Shown piece after piece: positions 7,840-17,359 of a stretch of 64,000 bases of DNA; within the stretch, counting starts at the first letter, position 1, and every line of letters starts with the position of its first letter. The stretch is from Chthoniobacteraceae bacterium (GTDB lineage Bacteria > Verrucomicrobiota > Verrucomicrobiia > Chthoniobacterales > Chthoniobacteraceae). The DNA lies in NCBI GenBank assembly GCA_947449735.1, contig CANFTB010000014.1, positions 22,958-86,957 of the forward strand. The letters are read 5' to 3'. The translations under genes and the position numbers were made by a program. The notes below the pieces were generated by a model. It worked only from the letters and a program-made list of their open reading frames with translations. It was not told where the DNA came from and searched no databases.

Positions 7840-9009
7840 TTACTTCTTGGCGGGTGCGGCCTTGGGTGAAGCCTTCGGGGCGGACTTGGGCGTGGGCGGC
7901 CTGTCTGTGGCGAGAATCGCGGTGCCTGTGGCGTCGCAAACGCGGAGTTGGAACTCCCATTCGCGCGTCCAGTCTTTGACGTCTGCGTTCTGGCAGACTT
8001 TGACGAGCAGCGTGTTCTTGCCCTTTTTCAGCACGACTGGAAGGCGGTACTGGTCGATGCGCGCGCCGCGGTGGTATTCATCGCGGCCGAACAGGAACTG
8101 GCCGTTGAACCAGATCTTCCAGCCGTTTTTACAACCGAGGCGCAGCTCCGCAGGCCCCTCGACCGGGCTGTTGTAAATGGTGGTGGCGTATGCGGTGACT
8201 TCCTTCGTTTCGCCCAGCACGGGGTTCAGATCGACCTTTCCGTAGTCGTCCGAGCTGAGCGCCTCGGTCCAGCGGACCTTGGCGGCCTTGCCGTCGTACT
8301 CGGCATTTGGAGCAATCTCTTTTTCAGGGGGATACACGGCATCGAATCCGGCGAGGTTCGTATTGTCAAAAGGGCCGATGACCTTCCAGTGCGTGAGGAA
8401 CCCGAAGTGTTTTGGGAGGTCGACCGTTTCGCCGAGCGCCCGCAGTTCGGTGGCGATTTTGTCGATCTGAGTTTGGTGCCTCGCTGCGGCTAGGGCGGTT
8501 TTGTAGGCGGCGAGCGAGGCGTCCTTTTCCTTGCTCTCCTTGAGCGCGTCCGCCTTTTTCACTAGAAGTTCAACGGCATCGAAGCGGAGTTCGACACTGG
8601 GATCGTTCGCAAAGCCGGGAAGTAGTCCAGCGGCGTCCCCTGGGGCGACGCGGGTGAGGATTTCGTACGCGAGCCGGCGCGCTCTGGGATGATTGCGCGT
8701 ATCGAGGAGGAAGCTGCGGATGTCCGCGACGGGCAGGCTTTCCTTGGCTGCGAGAGTCCTGTCGATGATGGTGTCGATGGCCGAGCGGAGGTAGTTCGCG
8801 GCCAGATCGTTTGACTGGTTCAGCGCAGCCAGGATCTGGGGCAACTGCGCGGCGGGTGACTTGGCCAGCGCCGCCGTGGCGGTTGCGGCTGAGGCGTTGT
8901 TGGCCGCCTCGGGGCCGACTTTTAAGATAGTCGAGATTTCGGCATCTTGGGCGTGGCAAATCGCAGCGACGAACAGGAGCCCTGCAAGGAGTGGTGAGCG
9001 GTGGGACAT
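7840..9009 (-). CDS. Secreted HEAT-like / carbohydrate-binding-like protein, function unknown
   Basis: 389 residues with signal peptide (MSHRSPLLAGLLFVAAICHAQ). Residues about 30-190 are alpha-helical with HEAT-like character (VELRFDAVELLVKKADALKE). Residues about 205-350 form a beta-rich module starting HWKVIGPFDNTNLAGFDAVY and containing LRLGCKNGWKIWFNGQFLFG and GKNTLLVKVCQN, the pattern of PA14/galactose-binding-like modules in secreted PVC proteins. The tail is Ala/Lys/Pro rich. It precedes the BamB-like propeller with a gap of about 19 bases, so they form an operon. Function not recognised. Confidence 0.8.
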   Translation of the reverse strand: MSHRSPLLAGLLFVAAICHAQDAEISTILKVGPEAANNASAATATAALAKSPAAQLPQILAALNQSNDLAANYLRSAIDTIIDRTLAAKESLPVADIRSFLLDTRNHPRARRLAYEILTRVAPGDAAGLLPGFANDPSVELRFDAVELLVKKADALKESKEKDASLAAYKTALAAARHQTQIDKIATELRALGETVDLPKHFGFLTHWKVIGPFDNTNLAGFDAVYPPEKEIAPNAEYDGKAAKVRWTEALSSDDYGKVDLNPVLGETKEVTAYATTIYNSPVEGPAELRLGCKNGWKIWFNGQFLFGRDEYHRGARIDQYRLPVVLKKGKNTLLVKVCQNADVKDWTREWEFQLRVCDATGTAILATDRPPTPKSAPKASPKAAPAKK

Positions 9010-9116
9010 GGGGCGGAGAGGGTGCTAAAGGTGAGCACTTTCTACAAAGCGAGTCGAGCACCGGAATCTTAGGAGGCGAGGCCTTTTACTCATCCATGAC
9101 CTCAAATGGAATGGGA

Positions 9117-9710
9117 TCACGCCCAAACCATGGCAATGCATGCGGCCGTGAGAATGCCCATGGTCAGGTTGAATCTTCTCCACGCATCGGGAGTCTGAAG
9201 AAAGCGCCGCACCGAGGCGCCGAAAAGCAGCCAGAACGCGCCCGTGAGAATGCCTGAGAGCCAAAAGACGGCGAGGATGGACATGGCGGACGGCCAATAC
9301 AGGGGGCTTGGTTGCGTGAATCCGCCCACAGCCGAAAGAGCCATGAACCATCCTTTTGGGTTGAGCAGCTGGGCGAGGGCCGCCTGGTGCCAGCGCGGCA
9401 TTTCCGAAACGCTTCTTTCGCCCGGTACCCCGGCGCGGGAGAGTTTGAGGGCGAGCCACAGCAGGTAGAGGCTGCCCGCGGCCTTTAGCGTGGACGCCAG
9501 CGCCGGGCGGCTCGTGATGAGCACCCCGAGCCCGAGTGCGGTTGCAAGGATGATCAGGTTGAGACCGGTGACGACTGAGACTAGGAGCGGCAGACTTTTG
9601 CGGACGCCGAGGTTGGCTCCAGCGGCGGTGAGCAGCATGTTGTTCGGGCCGGGCGTGCCGCAGGTGATTAGCGCAAATCCAATGAGGGGGCCTAGACATG
9701 CCGGCGTCAT
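9117..9710 (-). CDS. LysE family translocator
   Basis: 197 residues, almost entirely hydrophobic with about six predicted membrane segments. The N-terminal GFALITCGTPGPNNMLL carries the conserved TPGPN motif of the LysE/RhtB exporters, which expel amino acids or related solutes across the inner membrane. Substrate cannot be read from sequence. Divergent from the PLP decarboxylase gene, which may form a functional pair with it if the exported solute is its substrate or product. Confidence 0.92.
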   Translation of the reverse strand: MTPACLGPLIGFALITCGTPGPNNMLLTAAGANLGVRKSLPLLVSVVTGLNLIILATALGLGVLITSRPALASTLKAAGSLYLLWLALKLSRAGVPGERSVSEMPRWHQAALAQLLNPKGWFMALSAVGGFTQPSPLYWPSAMSILAVFWLSGILTGAFWLLFGASVRRFLQTPDAWRRFNLTMGILTAACIAMVWA

Positions 9711-9811
9711 TCGACTGTGTTAGTCGGACGCAACGGACTGTGCAAAGGACCGTTTTAGCGAGTGTACCCCGGCCCTCGCTGCTTGGGGGTGCAAAAGACG
9801 GCTGAACCCCT

Positions 9812-9817
9812 TATAAA
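9812..9817 (+). promoter_or_regulatory. -10-like TATAAA six bases before the decarboxylase ATG
   Basis: TATAAA lies with six bases between it and the ATG at 9824, with a weak TGCAAA 16 bases upstream. If used, the transcript would start at or next to the ATG (leaderless). Confidence 0.4.
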
Positions 9818-9823
9818 CCTCCG

Positions 9824-11251
9824 ATGTCGAACCCACTTGATGCCGCATTTGATCCGGAAGCCTTCCGGGCGCTGGGCCACACGGTTGTGGACTTGCTGGC
9901 GGACCGTCTTGGACAGGATCTTGTGGGCAAGGGGCTGGTGCGCATGGACGCGGCTCCCGAGGAGGAGTACGCGCACTGGCGGAAGATCATGGATTCCGGT
10001 TCCGGCGGTGCGGGGGCGTTTTTGGAGGAGTTTGTGGAGCGGGCGATCCGGTTGCATCACCCGAGGTACATGGGGCACCAGGTCTGCGGGCCCGCGCCCC
10101 TCGCGGCGCTTGCCGGTTTTGTGGGCGAATGGCTGAACAACGGAATGGCGGTTTACGAGATGGGCCCGGGCGCCACGGCGCTGGAGCGCTGGGTGATAGA
10201 GCGGACAGCGGCGTTATTCGGGTTCGAGGCGGGCGGTGGCTTTCTCACCTCGGGCGGGACGCTGGCGATGCTGACAGCGTTGCTCGGGGCGCGTGCGCGG
10301 AAGCTTGGAGCCGGGGTGTTGGAGTACGGCAGCGAGCCCAAGTGGGCGTTGCTCGGGTCGGAGCAGGCGCATTACTGCGCAGGCCGAGCGGCCCATGTGA
10401 TGGGCTGGGGCAGGGCGGGTTTTGTGGGCGTGCCGGTGGACGAGAAGTTCCGGATGCGGGTGGACCTGCTGGAGCGCGTTTACAACGAGACGCTCGCTTC
10501 CGGGCGGACGCCGGTCGCGGTCGTGGGGAGCGCCTGCACGACATCAACGGGGGCCTACGACGACTTGCGGGCGGTTGCAGACTTTTGCGAACGAAAAGAC
10601 CTCTGGTTCCACGTGGACGGCGCCCACGGAGGGGCGGCTGCCTTTTGTCCGGAGCTGCGCGGCCGGCTGGCCGGGATCGAACGCGCGGATTCCGTGATCC
10701 TGGATTTTCACAAGCTCCTGCTGACACCCGCTCTGGCGACCGCCGTGATTTTCAGGGATGCCGGGGCGTCTTGGGCGGCTTTTCAGCAGAAGGCGGAGTA
10801 TCTTTGGGACGCCTCGGTCCAGGAAGAGTGGTTCAACGTGGGTCGTCGCACCTTCGAGTGCACCAAGCTGAGCATGAGCTTGAAGATCGCCGCGCTCTGG
10901 AAGGTCTATGGAGTGGAGGTTTTTGCGGAGAACGTGAGGCGGGTTCACGCGAATGCGGAGCGGTTTGCTCGCTTGGTGAGCGGGGACTCCCGGTTCGAGC
11001 TGGCCGCGTGGCCGGAGTCGAACATCGTGTGCTTCCGTCTCAAGACCGTGAAGGAGGATGAGGAGGCGCAGGACGCGCTGCAGCGGGACATCCGCGCCCG
11101 GTGCAGCGGTTCGGGCGAGTTCTACATCGTCCAGACGGTTTTGAACGGCCGGACCTGGTTGCGGACTGCACTGATGAACCCATTTACATCAGAGAGCGAC
11201 CTAGCCGATTTGCTCGAAAGGATCGCGGAGTTGGGCTGCAGCCCCAACTGA
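9824..11251 (+). CDS. Pyridoxal-phosphate-dependent group II decarboxylase
   Basis: 475 residues. The cofactor lysine is Lys297 in LDFHKLLLTP, with the ring-binding Asp265 in FHVDGAHGG and the phosphate-binding LTSGGTLAML near residue 141; these are hallmarks of the glutamate/aromatic/diaminobutyrate decarboxylase group. HHPRYMGHQVCGP near residue 78 matches the amino-acid decarboxylase opening. The substrate cannot be assigned; glutamate, aspartate, diaminobutyrate and aromatic amino acids are all possible. It is divergent from a LysE exporter. Confidence 0.9.
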   Translation: MSNPLDAAFDPEAFRALGHTVVDLLADRLGQDLVGKGLVRMDAAPEEEYAHWRKIMDSGSGGAGAFLEEFVERAIRLHHPRYMGHQVCGPAPLAALAGFVGEWLNNGMAVYEMGPGATALERWVIERTAALFGFEAGGGFLTSGGTLAMLTALLGARARKLGAGVLEYGSEPKWALLGSEQAHYCAGRAAHVMGWGRAGFVGVPVDEKFRMRVDLLERVYNETLASGRTPVAVVGSACTTSTGAYDDLRAVADFCERKDLWFHVDGAHGGAAAFCPELRGRLAGIERADSVILDFHKLLLTPALATAVIFRDAGASWAAFQQKAEYLWDASVQEEWFNVGRRTFECTKLSMSLKIAALWKVYGVEVFAENVRRVHANAERFARLVSGDSRFELAAWPESNIVCFRLKTVKEDEEAQDALQRDIRARCSGSGEFYIVQTVLNGRTWLRTALMNPFTSESDLADLLERIAELGCSPN

Positions 11252-11301
11252 CGTCAGCCTCCTACGTGCTTAAACGGGGGCAGGGGAGGGGGGGCTGAGA
11301 A

Positions 11302-14300
11302 TCAGGGCCTCGCGGGTGTTGCCGGAGGCGTGGGCGTGTGCGTGCCGATGGTGAAGGCGTCGCGACTGATTCCAAGTGTGGCGTTCACTGCGTTCTTGAA
11401 CGCGGCGTTGTCCATCGCGGCGGTTTGAGTTGGAAGCGCGATGGTGGTGGTGCCGTATTTCACACCGGTGAGGATGTTGACCTGTCCGCGGACTGCCGAG
11501 GCGAAATCACCCGAGGTGCCGGGCCGCGCCGCAACCAACCCTTGGGATGAATTCAGATTCACTGAGGATCCGTCTTTGAATGACACGTCTTTCAGGACGA
11601 CGGTGGCGGCGTCCAGTGTGGTGACTGCTGCGTTTGAAAGGTTGGTGTTGTTGAGCAGGATCTGGTTCGCCGCCCACATCGAGATATTCAGCGTGGCGGT
11701 GTCGTCCGGCTTCGTGCGGCGGTAGAAGGTGGTGTCCCTGACCGTGATATCCCCGGTCTTCGAAACAATGTTCACAAGGTTGGCTGTGAATGCGGACTTG
11801 CTGAGGCCGTTGGTAGTCGTGATGCCTTCGACGGTCACATCGCCAGCTGCGGTGAGAGTCACGTTGGACGCGTCGACCACTCCGTACTGGATGGAGATGC
11901 TTCCTGTCGTCGCCTGGGCCCAGAACACGCTGCCCGGAAGGTTGCTCTGGGGCGCCTGAATCACGGACTGCTTCAAGAGGATGTCCACGCCGGCCAGAAT
12001 CGAGGTCGTCAGCGCGGATATGCTGGTGGAATCCTTGATTGTGACAGACTTTGCTGCAGTCGCCTTGAACCAGCCTTTCAGGGAGTCGGTTTGGGCCAGT
12101 TTTCCGCCGGATATCTCAATCGATTCCCCGGAGGTGAGATCGATTTTATCTGCGTAGATCTGGGTGTCCTTCACGAGCATATCCTTCTTGGAACTGCTTG
12201 TGAAGGAAGTCTTTGGCTCCGTAGTTTCGACGAGAGTATCGACATCGGGACCGGCGCTTCCGAAAACCGAATTCCACAGCGAAACGGACCCCTTGCTGGA
12301 GTTCATGATCCCCGTGACAAGGGCGGAGAATTCGCTGGTCGATACAGAGAGATCGCCTCCTGCCGTTGCCGTGAAGCTTTGATCCGTTTTGAAATCCATC
12401 GACGCCACCGACACGCCGCTAATGGTGAGGCCTTCTGCAGCGCTGAGCAATCCGTCGTCAGTAACGAAGTAGACATCTGTGAGGGACAGGGAGCTTCCGG
12501 AAGAGGTAAAATTTACTTTCGGGCCCATGAACGCGAGGTCCTGCGGCCGGGTGACGCCGAGCGGAACCAGGTTGTAAACGGGCGTTGAAGCGTTGTTGCT
12601 GGTTGCCTGCTTGCTAAGGGTGATGGTTTTGTTCTGTGTGTCGATGGCTTGGATCGTCGTGCCTTCGGCGATTCCTTCAGCCACTACAGACTGTCCCACG
12701 GCCATTCCATCCGTTGAGGCCGTGGAGGCGAAGGTTACCTTGGAAACTCCGTTGTTGGTCGTGATCGTTCCCTGAACACCGACTCGCGTTGCTGAAATGG
12801 CACCTGCGGACTCGAGGATGATTTCTCCGGAAGTGATGGCTGTGTTCCTAAGACTGATTGCGGGCGCCTTGATGCGGGTGATCCCCATGGGCACATCGGA
12901 GTCGAGAGGCCACGGATTCAGAAGAGAAACGCTGTCCAAAGACAAAGGCTCCTTTGTCGCCACAGACTTTTCAGAAAGGTTGATGTCACTGCTGTAGCCC
13001 GTGCCGGCAACGTAGATTTCGAAGAGAGAAGTCGCCGCCCGCACCAAGGAGCCTTTTGCAATCTTGAGGGAATGGCCCGCGCTCAGGATCAATGGTGTGC
13101 TCAGGATTTGATCCGTATTTGTGAGGTCAAGATTGTCCACTAACGAGACTGTGCCATCAGCGGAGACCCTGAATACATGCTCGTTGTCCGCGAAGTCTAC
13201 CGACTTCGAAATAGTAACGTCGTTCAGGGCAACAAACGAAGTGCGGTTCACGGTGCCTGTGAGTGCATCGAGTCCTGCCGGATCCTGAAATGTCACTTCG
13301 CCAGTTGTTTCGTTCACGAAATATGCCTTTCCGACCGGAGAAAGTAGCAAGGGCGATGTGGCGCTCACCTCGTTTTGATAGAGGCTGAGGTTAATATCGA
13401 TGTCCTTTGCAAAGACCGCCAGATTTACGCCTCCAGTCGCCCTGTCTCCTGGGATGGATTTCGGAATCTTTCCGCGACTCGAGAGGCCGCTTCCATCAAT
13501 CTTTAGAATCCAGTCAAACGCTGTGTCTCCGTCTGGATTGGGAGCAGGGTTCTTTGAAGTTACTGGAACGCTTGAATCAGTGAGGGGCAGTGTCTTCGAG
13601 ATGGCAGCAGTGAAAGCATCGTTGATAATCTCAGTCACCTTGATGGAGCCGTCCTTGAGTCCTTGATCGGTCGGATCCGTGACTGGGGGTTTCACCGGAC
13701 CAACGACCACCTGCTCAATGGAGTCCTTGATCTTCTGGGCAATTTTCTCAGCCGAGAGCGAGATGCGGAAGGCGGCCTCGGGCCGGTCGGTGAGCAGCAA
13801 ACCCGTGCTGGTGAGGGCACCCATGGAGATTTTGATGTTCTGCCCGGAAATCGCCGCCTCGATCTTGCCGATGGACGCGAGCGGCTTGGAGAAGCCCTTA
13901 ACCAGCTTTGATCCACCCACCTGTCCTTTCAGTTCGAAGCTCATCGGAGCCGAGGGCGCCTGACCCGGAAGCGCAAAACTCAACTGGCCCGGATTTAAAA
14001 TGACTCCACCGCCCTTGAGCCCTTTGACCTCTCCCTTGCCTTCCAGCAGCATCACCTTAAAGCCGCCCGCCTGGTTCGCACCCACAATCATCGTCGTTCC
14101 CAGAACAGACGCAGTCGCCCCCGCGCTCTTGATACGGCCGCCCCCGCGTCCCTTCGGAGAAGCAAAGAGCACGCTGCCCTGGGCGATGTTGACGTCGCGG
14201 GAGTCGGCTTCGACGGAGAAAATCGTGTTGGCGCCCACCCGGGTCACCGTTTTGTCCTCCGCGACAAGCTCTGCACGAGAGTCTGCCCCGGTTTTGAGCA

Positions 14301-14481
14301 CGTTGGGCGGGGTCAGGACGTCGCCAGCCTTGGCCGGAGTCTCCGCCTTGGTGGCTGCGTTAATAATGATGCAGTCCTTCACCACCTCGGTGAAGGTCAG
14401 GTTCTGGATTCCGGCTGAAAATGCCGCATGCATCGGCAACAGACAGACAAGAAGCCAGATTCTGGAAAAATTTTGCATCAT
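11302..14481 (-). CDS. Large exported FecR-domain protein
   Basis: 1059 residues. A signal peptide (WLLVCLLPMHAAFSAG) is followed by a FecR domain at about residues 30-170, with VLKTGADSRAELVAEDKTVTRVG, FSVEADSRDVNIAQGSVLF and SVLGTTMIVG-like blocks. Here FecR is not the usual anti-sigma factor: there is no inner-membrane helix and the remaining 850 residues are long Ser/Thr/Asp/Asn-rich beta repeats, with segments such as FTATAGGDLSVSTSEFSALV and LTSGESIEISGGKL that resemble the turns of right-handed beta helices seen in filamentous surface proteins. A DGMAVGQSVVAEGIAEGTTI module sits near residue 600. It is probably a cell-surface or matrix protein. ATG at 14478 is an alternative start. Confidence 0.82.
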   Translation of the reverse strand: MMQNFSRIWLLVCLLPMHAAFSAGIQNLTFTEVVKDCIIINAATKAETPAKAGDVLTPPNVLKTGADSRAELVAEDKTVTRVGANTIFSVEADSRDVNIAQGSVLFASPKGRGGGRIKSAGATASVLGTTMIVGANQAGGFKVMLLEGKGEVKGLKGGGVILNPGQLSFALPGQAPSAPMSFELKGQVGGSKLVKGFSKPLASIGKIEAAISGQNIKISMGALTSTGLLLTDRPEAAFRISLSAEKIAQKIKDSIEQVVVGPVKPPVTDPTDQGLKDGSIKVTEIINDAFTAAISKTLPLTDSSVPVTSKNPAPNPDGDTAFDWILKIDGSGLSSRGKIPKSIPGDRATGGVNLAVFAKDIDINLSLYQNEVSATSPLLLSPVGKAYFVNETTGEVTFQDPAGLDALTGTVNRTSFVALNDVTISKSVDFADNEHVFRVSADGTVSLVDNLDLTNTDQILSTPLILSAGHSLKIAKGSLVRAATSLFEIYVAGTGYSSDINLSEKSVATKEPLSLDSVSLLNPWPLDSDVPMGITRIKAPAISLRNTAITSGEIILESAGAISATRVGVQGTITTNNGVSKVTFASTASTDGMAVGQSVVAEGIAEGTTIQAIDTQNKTITLSKQATSNNASTPVYNLVPLGVTRPQDLAFMGPKVNFTSSGSSLSLTDVYFVTDDGLLSAAEGLTISGVSVASMDFKTDQSFTATAGGDLSVSTSEFSALVTGIMNSSKGSVSLWNSVFGSAGPDVDTLVETTEPKTSFTSSSKKDMLVKDTQIYADKIDLTSGESIEISGGKLAQTDSLKGWFKATAAKSVTIKDSTSISALTTSILAGVDILLKQSVIQAPQSNLPGSVFWAQATTGSISIQYGVVDASNVTLTAAGDVTVEGITTTNGLSKSAFTANLVNIVSKTGDITVRDTTFYRRTKPDDTATLNISMWAANQILLNNTNLSNAAVTTLDAATVVLKDVSFKDGSSVNLNSSQGLVAARPGTSGDFASAVRGQVNILTGVKYGTTTIALPTQTAAMDNAAFKNAVNATLGISRDAFTIGTHTPTPPATPARP

Positions 14482-14559
14482 AGACGGACGGCACTAAGGG
14501 AGCAGATTTCGGGCCGTGTTTGGCGTGCGGTGTAACTTTTGGGTGGAAAGGGGGCGTTT

Positions 14560-16059
14560 TTATGCGTGGTAGACGCCCTCGAGATGCCAGTTTCCTGAAG
14601 GGTCCCTTCCGATTCTGGCTAGAAATTTGCCTCTCCGCTCCCTGAAATTGGCCGAAGTGCAATCCACTGCAACATCCCATTCCTCAAGCGCCCAACAGTC
14701 CTCCCTCCACCAGTGCCCGGAAATTCTGTACGGTCCGCGGCACTCCGTCACCGGGCCGCTGAAACGTGTTCCGTAAACAAACCGGGGTTTTCCCGCGTTC
14801 GACTCGACTTTGATTTCCTGGCGGGGATGCATCCTCCTGAGCGGAAGTCCCGGGGCCGGGGAATATAGTTCCTTTTGGCGGGGGGACTCCTGCGGAAACG
14901 CCGCTTCCGGGTTTTGCAGGTTGAAGTCACCTGGGAGATGGCTGTCGGCCGGAGCCGGAACCCCCAAATTTCCGCCGACCGTGAGGGCGCGGAGCTTGGC
15001 GACGGTTTCGCCGAAACGGTTTGGATCCTTGAGCGGCGTTTGGAAAAGGTCGAATTGGCGCGGGCTCTGCAACGCGGGTTCGATAGAAAGATGCACCCCG
15101 GTGGCGCGGTGGGGCAGTTGGAGCGATTCGATATGAGAAAACAGGATGCGCCGTAAGACGTCCGGGGCAGCCGTCGGCGCGGGAACTTGTAGGGACAGCC
15201 CGTGGGGCGATCCATCTTCCATGTGCAGCGTCAGGGACAGATTGGAGGCCGCCCTTCGGGTGCTTTCGAGGCGCATGCAAAGAGAGTCAAGGAGGCGGTT
15301 GAGAACGAAAAGGAGGGGCTCTAGCGTCTCGATGGGGCTCTCAAAATCTAAACTTTCCTCGTAGGTGTCCGGGAAGGTTTCGAGGCGCAGCGGCCTTGCT
15401 TGGCCCCCTCCGGCGGCCGTCCAAAGCGACATTCCCTCGGGGCCCAGTCTTTCGAGCGCCTCCTGCCGGGGGAGGGCAAGAAGGTCCATCACCGTGTGGA
15501 CACCCCAGTCTTGAAGCGTTTTTAAGAGCCGGCGGTCTTGGGAAAGTTCCGGCAGCGGGATTTTTTTAAGAAAGTCTTGCGCGCTCTGCACGAGCAGAAG
15601 CGGTTCCGCTTTTGCCGCGGCAAGTCTGGCAAGGTCTGGCAGCGGCGCGACGCCGGCCCGCGCCACCAGCTGCGCCGAGAGGAGGGCGTCCAGCGTTCTT
15701 GCCACCTCGAGGCGTGCATCGCCGCGGATGTTTCTGAGATCCACAGTGCAGACCCCTGGAGCCGTCGATTCGACGGAGGGGGAGAGCATTCCCGCCGTCT
15801 GCAGAAGAAGGGCCTGCGTGTTTGCCTCGGCTTTGGCGCACGCCGGGACGAAGCGCAGATCTGGGCAGCGCGCCAGCGCCTTCGCGCCCGGCATCCCTTC
15901 GCCCACACCAAGCGCCCGCGCCGGGGCGTTGGCTGCCAAGACCTCCCCTTGTTTCGTCGCGGCATTGACGGCCGCGAGCGGCAGGTTGCGCATCTCCGGG
16001 TCACAGAAGCGGAGTGCCGCCTGCAGGGGGAATTCCGGAATTTGAAGGACCGCGTACAT
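14560..16059 (-). CDS. imuB: Y-family DNA polymerase-like protein, ImuB type
   Basis: About 499 residues. The N-terminus MYAVLQIPEFPLQAALR and the block LAAVNAATKQGEVLAANAPARALGV match ImuB rather than active Y-family polymerases: the metal-binding Asp expected in an IDCDAFFASVE-like opening is replaced here by LQIPEF, so it is probably non-catalytic. ImuB recruits the DnaE2 translesion polymerase to the clamp after DNA damage. C-terminal segments GHWWREDCWALEEWDV and RDPSGNWHLEGVYH are typical of the family. Neither imuA/splB nor dnaE2 is in the window. Start at 16059 is chosen; a Met two codons earlier is possible. Confidence 0.88.
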   Translation of the reverse strand: MYAVLQIPEFPLQAALRFCDPEMRNLPLAAVNAATKQGEVLAANAPARALGVGEGMPGAKALARCPDLRFVPACAKAEANTQALLLQTAGMLSPSVESTAPGVCTVDLRNIRGDARLEVARTLDALLSAQLVARAGVAPLPDLARLAAAKAEPLLLVQSAQDFLKKIPLPELSQDRRLLKTLQDWGVHTVMDLLALPRQEALERLGPEGMSLWTAAGGGQARPLRLETFPDTYEESLDFESPIETLEPLLFVLNRLLDSLCMRLESTRRAASNLSLTLHMEDGSPHGLSLQVPAPTAAPDVLRRILFSHIESLQLPHRATGVHLSIEPALQSPRQFDLFQTPLKDPNRFGETVAKLRALTVGGNLGVPAPADSHLPGDFNLQNPEAAFPQESPRQKELYSPAPGLPLRRMHPRQEIKVESNAGKPRFVYGTRFSGPVTECRGPYRISGHWWREDCWALEEWDVAVDCTSANFRERRGKFLARIGRDPSGNWHLEGVYHA

Positions 16060-16157
16060 GCGCAAAAGCCGTCTTGGAAATTAGGCGGCGGAGTGCCGCT
16101 GCCTGTCATTCGCATTCTAACACACCGTCGCCGGGGAGCGTCGGTCCGTGGCGTACG

Positions 16158-17264
16158 CTAGGGCGTGCGCCTCAGGACTCGCACCTTGTGTGCCTCGCTG
16201 TCTCCGATGAACACGGACCCGTCGTTGTCGACGAAGATCCCGTGGAGGCGCGCCATTTTGCACTGTAGCGGATCGCCGTCCGCGCCGTCGCCCTTTTCCC
16301 CGGTGCCGGCGATGAGCTGCAGGTTGCCGGTGGACGCCTCCACCATTCGGACCGAGTGGCTTTCGGTGTCGGCGAGCCAGATGTTGCCGGCTTTGTCGAT
16401 GGAGATGCCTTTGGGGCCCTTGAGGGTAGCGGAGCGCGCGGGGCCTCCGTTTCCGCCGAAGCCGCTGGCGCCCGTGCCGGCGATGTGGCTGATCTTGTTC
16501 GCCTTGAGGTCGAATTTGAAAACCTGGTTGCCCTCGCGGGTGGCGAGCCAGAGGTTGCCGTCGGAGTCGAAGTCGAGGGAGCGCGGGCCTTTGAGCGGGG
16601 TGCCGGCGATCGGAGACCCGTCGGGGGTTGGGCCGGCGGTGCCTGTGCCTGCGAACGTCGAGATGTTGCCTGATTTCATGTCGACTTTGCGGATGACGTG
16701 GTTGCCGATGTCGCAGATGTAGAGGTCCTGGTCGGGGCCGAACTGGATGCTGTGGGGTTGCTTGAGCTGCGCCTGCGTGGCGGGGCCGCCGTCGCCGGTG
16801 TAGCCGGCGGTGCCGTTGCCTGCGACGGTGCTGATAATCTTGGTTTTGAGGTCGACCTTGCGCACCGCGTTGTTGGCCATGTCGACGACGTACATGTTGC
16901 CGCTGTGGTCGAAGCGCACTTCATGAGGGAGGTTGAACGTGGCCTCAAGGGCGGGGCCGCCGTCGCCGGAGTACCCCTTTTTGCCGGAGCCTGCGACGGT
17001 GGAAAGGGTCCCGTCGGGCGCGACCCTGCGGATGCGCTGGCCGGTGTATTCGCAGAACCAGATGGCGCCGTCTGGTCCGCGGACGACGCCGAAAGGGTTG
17101 TCGATTTGGGCCTCAAGGGCGGGGCCGCCGTCGCCGGAAAAGCCTTGTTTTCCGTTGCCTGCGAAGGTTTCGATGCGCCAGCCCGCTGCATTTGCGGGTT
17201 GGGGGGCGGAGCAAAGAGTTGTTGCCGCCGAGAGCAGCAGGAGTGAAAGGGAGCGCAGTTTCAT
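16158..17264 (-). CDS. NHL-repeat beta-propeller protein, exported
   Basis: About 368 residues: signal peptide (MKLRSLSLLLLSAATTLCSA) and six NHL-type blades, each with AGNGKQGFSGDGGPA-like turns and DxxGNxYVxDxxNxxVRKV-like strands (e.g. SGNMYVVDMANNAVRKVDLK). The regular TVAGNGTAGYTGDGGPATQA loops make the DNA itself repetitive (GGCGGGGCCGCCGTCGCCGG occurs several times). Secreted NHL propellers bind proteins or sugars, or act as ring-opening enzymes; no catalytic residues can be named. Start at 17264 is at the signal peptide and follows CCACCCCA on the coding strand. Confidence 0.88.
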   Translation of the reverse strand: MKLRSLSLLLLSAATTLCSAPQPANAAGWRIETFAGNGKQGFSGDGGPALEAQIDNPFGVVRGPDGAIWFCEYTGQRIRRVAPDGTLSTVAGSGKKGYSGDGGPALEATFNLPHEVRFDHSGNMYVVDMANNAVRKVDLKTKIISTVAGNGTAGYTGDGGPATQAQLKQPHSIQFGPDQDLYICDIGNHVIRKVDMKSGNISTFAGTGTAGPTPDGSPIAGTPLKGPRSLDFDSDGNLWLATREGNQVFKFDLKANKISHIAGTGASGFGGNGGPARSATLKGPKGISIDKAGNIWLADTESHSVRMVEASTGNLQLIAGTGEKGDGADGDPLQCKMARLHGIFVDNDGSVFIGDSEAHKVRVLRRTP

Positions 17265-17359
17265 TGGGGTGGACGGTGGACTGCTAGGGTATGCGCCGGG
17301 GGGCGTGGTTTCCAAGAAGAGAAGCGGGCCGTGGCCGTTCGTCGGCGCCGATTCCTTGC

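Noticed and set aside
16783..17150. Regularly spaced GC-rich repeats, first taken for a tandem or CRISPR-like array
   Set aside because: They are in phase with NHL blades (GDGGPA loops) of a coding gene and the spacers encode conserved strands.
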